Made by a program: the position numbers and the translations under genes
Notes under the pieces: generated by a model
The model's input: the letters and a program-made list of their open reading frames with translations, nothing else
What the model was told of the DNA's origin: nothing
Databases searched by the model: none
DNA from: Asticcacaulis sp. MM231
GTDB lineage: Bacteria > Pseudomonadota > Alphaproteobacteria > Caulobacterales > Caulobacteraceae
DNA length: 64,000 bases
Direction of reading: 5' to 3'
Assembly: GCF_964186625.1 (NCBI RefSeq)
Contig: NZ_OZ075110.1
Span: 124,001 to 188,000, forward strand
Shown here: positions 8,501 through 14,173 of the stretch, piece after piece
How positions within the stretch are numbered: the first letter of the stretch is position 1
How the letters are laid out: every line of letters begins with the position of its first letter

Positions 8501-9464
8501 TGTAGGCGGTGTCGGTCGTAGGGTATAGCGTAACTGTTTTTGTTGGCCCGCCAGGAACGCTGATAGTGACCGTATCTCCGTTGATTGTGTAGCTGCCGAT
8601 CGTCGTCCCATTCTGCGCCAGTGTCCGAGTTCCGCTGACAATATTAAGACTGGCGGCGGGAGCCCCAGAATTGGGCGTGCATGACGACGCGACGCACTGG
8701 CTGAGTGTTGTGTTCACGGCTGTTACACCTGTTACTACGTAACTGCTATTTACCGTGTATTTGAGGGCCCAGCCGAGTGAGTCATTTACAGTATTGATGG
8801 CACGAGGCGAACCATTTGAATCGTTGTAGTAGGCGATATCTGTCACCTCGCCGGCGGGCGAGGTGATTTTAGTCATAACCCCCTTCTGTCCCATTGCGGA
8901 TCCGACGTAGACAACCTCCGTCGTATCGGCGAGCTTAAGGGTACAAGTGGCCTGGTAGTCATTTACCTGCTGCCCTGTGAAGCTTCCGCAATCGAATTTG
9001 GCGGGTGTCGGCACGCCAATCTCTTCGTAAGGTCCCGCACTAAACGACGCGGGATAGGATGGGTTCATATAATACCCGCTGCCCAGAAGGAAACGCATGA
9101 CCTTGCCTCGAAAACTTACAAAGAGCCAGTAAGTCCCTGCCGGATACGCAGACCCCATAACAGCAGTGCCTTCGAAACCAACCACATAGCTCCCAGTGAA
9201 GTTATCAGTTGATACGACGGAACGATTGGACGCCTTTAGGAAAGCTTGCCCCGTGCGACTGATGCCGGCGGTCGCGACACTAAGGTCCGGAAGTGACAGA
9301 TTGCCGGTCGCCAAATTGACACCGTTCTGATCGATTGCGCTGAGAAGCGGTGGCTGTTCGATCGATTGGGCTGTTGCAGCAGGACCGAATGCTAGTCCTG
9401 CCAAAACACCTGCCGCCAAGATGGCGCCCGTTACCGTTTGACGCATAGCTGCAAGCGTTATCAT
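5559..9464 (-). CDS. Secreted Rhs/YD-repeat protein
   Basis: A protein of about 1301 residues. The start is taken at ATG 9464-9462, with GGGGGA upstream, giving [20 protein letters not shown] and a Sec signal peptide ending near AATAQS. The mature protein is built from YD repeats (for example Y.[30 protein letters not shown]) that form the Rhs cocoon. It ends with the conserved Rhs core terminus ([32 protein letters not shown]). Unlike type VI secretion Rhs effectors it has its own signal peptide and no PAAR or VgrG neighbour, implying Sec export and surface display or release. It stops shortly after the core (LCISRDF), while a large C-terminal domain continues in another frame. It is divergent from the Ig-repeat gene at 9679. 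Confidence 0.88.
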   Translation of the reverse strand: [1301 protein letters not shown]

Positions 9465-9570
9465 CCCCATTCCCCCATGGACCGCGTTATTTGGGCCAAA
9501 TCGAACACAATTGCGGCTATCTGGCAAGGTCGCCAATATGGAGCATTTGTGATATTTGCTCGCATACAGG

Positions 9571-9615
9571 GCAAATAATTGATATTTTACAACTTATTTT
9601 TGTAAAATAATTTGC
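9571..9615. promoter_or_regulatory. Long AT-rich dyad between divergent Rhs and Ig-repeat genes
   Basis: A near-palindrome: ATTTTACAA (9584-9592), a 7-nt spacer, and TTGTAAAAT (9600-9608), flanked by outer half-sites GCAAAT (9571-9576) and ATTTGC (9610-9615). It lies about midway between the starts at 9464 and 9679. It could be an operator for both genes; no regulator is known. As a hairpin it is very AT-rich, so a protein-binding site is more likely than a terminator. Confidence 0.5.
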
Positions 9616-9678
9616 TTGCACGCTTTCGAATTGCCCCCGAATATCTGCAAGTTGGGGTGGAAAATTCGAGGGGCAATC

Positions 9679-11736
9679 ATGCAACACAAGGCAACGGCGT
9701 TGACGCTACGACTCACAGGTCTGGGGTCCAGCCTTAGGGCGCTTTCTGCGGGCGTTTGCATGCTCGCCCTGCTTGCCACACCTGGTTTGGCTGGCACCCT
9801 GTCCTATTCTTACGACGACTTAGGCCGAGTGAAACGCGTCACGTATCCGAATGGCACCGTTGTCGATTATTCCTATGACTCCGCTGACAATCGCACGCAG
9901 GTGGTGCGTACGCCGCCGGCACCGAGCGCTGGCAACGTCTCGCTGACCACGGCTTACAATACAGCAGGCACAGTCGCCTTGGCGCCCGCCGGGTCGTGGA
10001 CCTCACTTTCGGTCGTGACGACGCCCGCCAACGGCACGGCCTCGATATCCGGGTCTAATGCCACCTTCACGCCGAACGCGGGCTATATCGGTTCGACCAG
10101 CTTTACCTACAAGGCGAGTGGTGCCGGCGGAGATAGCGCTCCTGCGACCGTTAGTGTGACAGTTACTGCACCGGCAATTCCCACTGCGGGCAATGTGTCA
10201 ATGACGACCGCGTACAATGCGGCAGGTTCGGTCACATTAGCGCCTGGTGGTGTCTGGACATCCTTATCGGTTGTTTCGCAGTCACCAAACGGCACGGCGG
10301 CGATTTCTGGAACGACGGCCACTTTCACACCAAACGCAGGGTTCATTGGCACCACAAGCTTTACCTATAAGGCGACGGGGCCTGGCGGCCAAAGCTCTTC
10401 GGCAACCGTCAACGTCACGGTCAACGCGCCTGCCGCGCCGACGGCGGCCAATGTCTCGTCGTCAACCAACTACAACACAGCGGCGTCGATCGCGCTTGCG
10501 CCAGGCGGTATGTACAACTCGCTTGCGATCGCCTCACAACCTGCCAATGGGACGGTTTCCGTTTCCGGAACGACGGCCACTTTTACGCCGAATACGGGCT
10601 TCATCGGGAACACCAGTTTCACTTACACGGCGTCCGGGCCCGGTGGCACCAGCGCACCTGGCACAGTTACCGTCAGCGTCGCGGCGCCGGCAGCCCCAAC
10701 AGTAGGCAATGTCAGCCTCAGTACAGGATATAACACGTCCGGTACCGTGGCTCTGTCGCCTTCGGGCACTTACAGTTCACTGGCTATCGCATCACAGCCA
10801 GCCAACGGCTCAGCCTCCGTATCGGGCACTACGGCGACCTTCACGCCCAATGCAGGCTTTTATGGCAACACCAGCTTCACCTACACGGCCACAGGCGCGG
10901 GGGGAACAAGTTCGCCCGCAACCGTCAGTGTTAATGTTGCCACGCCACCAGCCCCTGCCGTAAGCAACGTAACTTTGAACACGGCTTACAATACCGCGGG
11001 CAGTGTCGCACTTGCACCCTCTGGGGTTTATAACTCCCTGTCCGTTGCGTCTCAGCCTGCTAATGGATCCGCTTCGATCTCCGGAACTGCGGCTACCTTC
11101 ACGCCGAATACAGGCTTCTATGGAAACACCAGCTTCACCTATACGGCGACTGGCCCTGGCGGGACAAGCTCTCCAGCCACGGTGAGCGTGAACGTTGCGA
11201 TACCCGCAGCGCCCACCGCAGGAAACGTGTCGTTGACGACGTCGTATAATACGGCAGGGTCTGTTGCTCTGGCACCTTCGGGCGTCTACACATCACTCGC
11301 CGTAGCCTCTCAGCCTGCCAACGGTACCGCTTCGATTTCGGGAACGACGGCAACCTTTACACCCAATTCAGGCTTCAGCGGAAACACGAGCTTCACCTAT
11401 ACCGTTAGCGGACCAGGCGGCACAAGCGCTCCCGCGACAGTTAGCGTCAATGTGCCGGCCTATGTTAACCAGCCACCAATATGCAACAACTGGCAACAAA
11501 GCTCTAGTTACCCGGCTCCGCCATATGGCCCGAACTCGATTACCCTTAATATTCCTGCTGCTGCATATCTTTACCAATGTCATGATCCTGACGGCGGAAC
11601 TCTCTCGTTAGTTACTCCGACTATGCCCTACCCAATCACCGTGGTTCGTGGTCAGACGCGCTATGTTTCGTTTACCGTTTCTGACGGTCAAGGGGGCAGC
11701 AGCACAGCCACCCTTACAGTCATATTCCAGCCGTAG
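9679..11736 (+). CDS. Secreted YD-repeat / Ig-like multi-repeat stalk protein
   Basis: A 685-residue protein. The start at ATG 9679 is preceded by CGAGGGGC; an upstream in-frame start at 9616 lies in the dyad region. The signal peptide (MQHKATALTL to about ATPGLAG) is followed by one pair of YD motifs (SYSYDDLGRVKRVTYPNG, DYSYDSADNR), then six tandem Ig/cadherin-like repeats of about 86 residues. Each has the pattern AGNVSLTTAYNTAG..., NGTASISGTTATFTPN.GF.GNTSFTYTA.GPGG. The C-terminal about 90 residues are a different Cys-containing domain resembling a last Ig-like fold. It is probably a cell-surface adhesin or stalk that partners with the divergent Rhs protein. A paralogue with the same YD-plus-Ig plan lies at 24808-27288. 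Confidence 0.8.
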   Translation: MQHKATALTLRLTGLGSSLRALSAGVCMLALLATPGLAGTLSYSYDDLGRVKRVTYPNGTVVDYSYDSADNRTQVVRTPPAPSAGNVSLTTAYNTAGTVALAPAGSWTSLSVVTTPANGTASISGSNATFTPNAGYIGSTSFTYKASGAGGDSAPATVSVTVTAPAIPTAGNVSMTTAYNAAGSVTLAPGGVWTSLSVVSQSPNGTAAISGTTATFTPNAGFIGTTSFTYKATGPGGQSSSATVNVTVNAPAAPTAANVSSSTNYNTAASIALAPGGMYNSLAIASQPANGTVSVSGTTATFTPNTGFIGNTSFTYTASGPGGTSAPGTVTVSVAAPAAPTVGNVSLSTGYNTSGTVALSPSGTYSSLAIASQPANGSASVSGTTATFTPNAGFYGNTSFTYTATGAGGTSSPATVSVNVATPPAPAVSNVTLNTAYNTAGSVALAPSGVYNSLSVASQPANGSASISGTAATFTPNTGFYGNTSFTYTATGPGGTSSPATVSVNVAIPAAPTAGNVSLTTSYNTAGSVALAPSGVYTSLAVASQPANGTASISGTTATFTPNSGFSGNTSFTYTVSGPGGTSAPATVSVNVPAYVNQPPICNNWQQSSSYPAPPYGPNSITLNIPAAAYLYQCHDPDGGTLSLVTPTMPYPITVVRGQTRYVSFTVSDGQGGSSTATLTVIFQP

Positions 11737-11995
11737 CTTGCTCATGAATACATTGAACTCTAAGGCGATCTAAACGCAAGCGGTGTCGTCCGCGGCATAT
11801 TCGAGCGGTGAGGTGGACCAACAATCGTTGGGCAAGGAAATTGCCGTCGCGAATGGCGCTGCGTTTTTGATTGTTCAATCAACCTTACGCTGGCGAATCT
11901 AGCCGCGCCATTACCTGCCTCCTGGCGCCCGCACGCGCCCAAATTCCTAAATTTTCTAACCTGACAACTTCAAGGGCCCATTTCAGGAAAACACA

Positions 11996-12401
11996 ATGCA
12001 ATTCACCTCACCTATCTGTCGCCTTGCCTCAGCAAAGACGGCGGTTGCCGCTGCGCTGGTTGCGACGACTCTCTTCGCGGGGCAGCCCGCGCATGCCCAG
12101 CAGTATGCGAAGTTGAACATGCTGTGGGAGGTTCGTGTCAACGGAACCGATTATATGACCTCGACGAGCGCCACCGAACGCGATCTCTATACGTCTCGTG
12201 GCGCCGTAGTTATACCTGCCAGCGACAAACCTGGCCGGCACCGCAGCGTTCAACCGGTTGTATAATGGCACATTTGACCATATGGACTCGGTCCACACCG
12301 CAGAAGGTCCCTACTTCTTTGACACCACACTGGGTTACTCTTGGACCAGTCCGACGGCTGCCGCCGGCCTGACGGAAATCTCGCGTGCCTATAAGGCCAG
12401 A
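11996..12401 (+). pseudogene. Small secreted protein, frameshifted and truncated by the transposon
   Basis: Starts at ATG 11996 with ribosome site AGGAAA. It encodes a signal peptide (to about QPAHAQ) and a mature start QYAKLNMLWEVRVNGTDYM, but this frame ends at 12265. A second frame continues convincingly from about 12225 (NLAGTAAFNRLYNGTFDHMD, GYSWTSPTAAAGLTEISRAY) and then runs straight into the left inverted repeat of the Tn3-family element. So there is an indel near 12220-12235 and the 3' end is cut off at 12401. No continuation was recognised on the other side of the transposon. Function unknown; it follows the Ig-repeat gene and may have been a secreted accessory of the Rhs locus. Confidence 0.65.
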
Positions 12402-12448
12402 GGTAACCAAACGTGCATTTTTGTAGCATAAGCGGACAAATCAAGAAC
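12402..12448. repeat. Tn3-family left terminal inverted repeat
   Basis: Begins GGTAACCAAACGTGCATTTT and ends ATCAAGAAC. Matches the reverse complement of 17166-17212 at 43 of 47 positions; mismatches fall at offsets 13, 30, 31 and 33. Confidence 0.92.
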
Positions 12449-12461
12449 GGGTTCCGGTGCG

Positions 12462-13091
12462 CTATGCCAATAAGTGTGGAGTTGTTCTGCGGTTGTTGAG
12501 CAGCCTCAAGACGTAGGCAGCCCCCGCCAGCAGCGCAAGTGGTACGAACGGCCACGCCCAAGCAAATATCGACCAGGTCTTCTCTCCACTAGCCAATCCG
12601 AATACGGTAAGTGTGGTGGCAATTACCGCTACACCTGAGCATGCTACGGCAAACAGCTTTGGCCGCCAATTGATGAGGAACACTGCGGCGGAGATATTGA
12701 ATAGGCCCATACCAAGGTTAAATAGCATAATGAATGGCGCGGCCCTGAAGTGATCAGCCGCAGCTTCCACCTGGCCATTCGCAAGTAGTAGGTTATGGTA
12801 GTAATCTGGCCGACCCAATAAAAAGGCTATTGCGTTTATGCCACCTATAAGGAAGAAAACTCCATATAGGGCCGTAACAGATCCGACACTCCATCGCCCG
12901 AGCGAAGTGATGAGTTTCATTGAATTGATCCTTTGATGAACGGCTGTCCATAAGCAGCCAATGGCGAAATCTATAGATTCGGAGTTTGATTTGATGAGGA
13001 GGAACTCCTGCCTCATTGCCTCCCCCCAATTGGATCGGTTGCCAGGCAGTATATGTGCCGCCAGAGCTATTAAAATGGAGGCCAATTTCAT
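12462..13091 (-). CDS. PadR-associated multi-pass membrane protein (transposon cargo)
   Basis: A 209-residue protein starting MKLASILIALAAHILPG at 13091, overlapping the PadR stop as ATGA. The N-terminal about 55 residues carry the pattern LPGNRSNWGEAMRQEF...FAIGCLWTA, which I recognise from membrane proteins commonly encoded directly after PadR-family regulators. After it come about four transmembrane helices (approx. 68-90, 113-135, 140-160, 170-192). Biochemical function is unknown. Operon structure and ATGA coupling indicate a PadR-controlled membrane response protein. It ends 14 bp from the transposon's left inverted repeat, so it is genuine cargo and not flanking host DNA. Confidence 0.75.
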   Translation of the reverse strand: MKLASILIALAAHILPGNRSNWGEAMRQEFLLIKSNSESIDFAIGCLWTAVHQRINSMKLITSLGRWSVGSVTALYGVFFLIGGINAIAFLLGRPDYYHNLLLANGQVEAAADHFRAAPFIMLFNLGMGLFNISAAVFLINWRPKLFAVACSGVAVIATTLTVFGLASGEKTWSIFAWAWPFVPLALLAGAAYVLRLLNNRRTTPHLLA

Positions 13092-13396
13092 GCGCTGGCC
13101 GCCCTTGAAGGATTGCGAATGACGACCAATTCTGATCGTTGTAATAACGCGAGGGCCAATCCAGCGCTGGTTAGGCGGTAGGCATGGCGCGGCGGGCGCC
13201 CAGGCTGTGCAGCGGGGCGCCATTCCGCCTCAAGCAGCCCTTGATCGTGAAGCCTAATTAGTAGCGGATAAAGGGTGCCCGACTTAAGCTCCGTCTCTTT
13301 CAACAAGTCATATCCATAGCGCCAAGCCTGGGGCTGGCTTATAAGTACTGAAAGGACCGCACGGGTCTGATGTGAAATATTAGGCGCTCGTGTCAT
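13088..13396 (-). CDS. PadR-family transcriptional regulator (transposon cargo)
   Basis: A 102-residue winged-helix regulator: SHQTRAVLSVLISQPQAWRYGYDLLKETELKSGTLYPLLIRLHDQGLLEAEW, followed by the beta-wing GRPPRHAYRLTSAGL. These are the hallmark PadR recognition-helix (SGTLYPLL.RL) and wing motifs. The C-terminus is short, as in the small PadR subfamily. A perfect palindrome nine bases upstream of its ATG (13405-13418) is the probable autoregulatory operator. It is followed by a coupled membrane-protein gene. PadR proteins usually repress such neighbours until a ligand is bound; the ligand here is unknown. Confidence 0.9.
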   Translation of the reverse strand: MTRAPNISHQTRAVLSVLISQPQAWRYGYDLLKETELKSGTLYPLLIRLHDQGLLEAEWRPAAQPGRPPRHAYRLTSAGLALALLQRSELVVIRNPSRAASA

Positions 13397-13404
13397 TCCG
13401 TCAC

Positions 13405-13418
13405 TCTACATATGTAGA
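13405..13418. promoter_or_regulatory. Candidate PadR operator palindrome
   Basis: TCTACATATGTAGA, a perfect 14-bp palindrome 8 bp upstream of the padR start codon. ACAT/ATGT dyads are typical of PadR-family operators. The location fits autorepression of the padR-membrane protein pair. Confidence 0.6.
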
Positions 13419-13579
13419 TAATGAAGTCAAGCTCCCTGCTGCATTAGCGCAAAACATGTGTTTTCCGTCACCTTACCAGCCTCAGCGAAACTCGAGCCGT
13501 TTGTGCACTGATTTTGAGCGACAAACCCTGTCGGAATGGATAACTATACGGAAACTCAATTCTAGGTGATTTCCGTATA
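13419..13579. promoter_or_regulatory. Probable res/resolution region and tnpR operator
   Basis: The region between the cargo operon and tnpR, where Tn3-family elements carry the res site. The clearest structure is TATACGGAAA (13545-13554) and its perfect inverse TTTCCGTATA (13570-13579), separated by 15 bp and reaching the first base of the tnpR start codon. This spacing fits one resolvase dimer subsite that also autoregulates tnpR. Other subsites were not resolved by eye. Confidence 0.5.
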
Positions 13580-14172
13580 TGCTTATTGGATACATGCGCG
13601 TTTCTTCGGAAGGGGAGCGCCAAGTGGTCGACTTACAGCGCGACGCCCTCGTGTCTGCCGGCGTCGATCCGCGCCATTTGTTCGAAGACCACACCAGCGG
13701 CGCCAAACAAGATCGGCCCGGCCTCAAAAAGGCGCTGACCTATTTGAAGCCAGGTGACTGTCTGGTTGTTTGGAAATTGGATCGGCTGGGTCGATCACTG
13801 CCGCACCTCTTGACCATTGTGAATGACTTGAAGGCCAAGGGCATCGCTTTCCGGTCGTTGACAGAGCAAATGGATACGACCACGCCGCAGGGTGAGTTCC
13901 TGTTCAGTGTCTTTGGTGCCCTGGCTCAGTATGAGCGATCGCTGACCCAGGAGCGGATCATGGCCGGTCTCGCAGCTGCCAAGCGCCGTGGCCGACGCGG
14001 CGGTCGTCCCGTCGCCATCGATGCTGAAAAAATGACGGCCATAAAATCTGCCCTTGACGGTGGCGCCACCAAAGCCGCCGTATGTCGGACCTTCGGTGTA
14101 AAGCGCAGCACACTTATTGACTCATTGACGCGCGGAGGATGGTTGCCAGGCAGCAAAACGCACGGAGGATAA
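13579..14172 (+). CDS. tnpR: Tn3-family serine resolvase
   Basis: A 197-residue serine recombinase that resolves cointegrates at res. The start MLIGYMRVSSEGERQ carries the catalytic serine in RVS (S9). Conserved arginines lie in KLDRLGRS (the DRLGR motif), with the E-helix (FLFSVFGALAQYERSLTQERIMAGL) next and a C-terminal helix-turn-helix after RRGRRGGRP (ATKAAVCRTFGVKRSTLIDSL). Length is typical of Tn3 resolvases. It is followed 1 bp later by tnpA in the same direction. Its start codon overlaps the right half of a 10-bp inverted repeat, consistent with autoregulation. Confidence 0.96.
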   Translation: MLIGYMRVSSEGERQVVDLQRDALVSAGVDPRHLFEDHTSGAKQDRPGLKKALTYLKPGDCLVVWKLDRLGRSLPHLLTIVNDLKAKGIAFRSLTEQMDTTTPQGEFLFSVFGALAQYERSLTQERIMAGLAAAKRRGRRGGRPVAIDAEKMTAIKSALDGGATKAAVCRTFGVKRSTLIDSLTRGGWLPGSKTHGG

Positions 14173-14173
14173 A

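Noticed and set aside
5559..9464. Type VI secretion Rhs effector
   Set aside because: The protein has a Sec signal peptide, and no PAAR, VgrG or chaperone gene is nearby.
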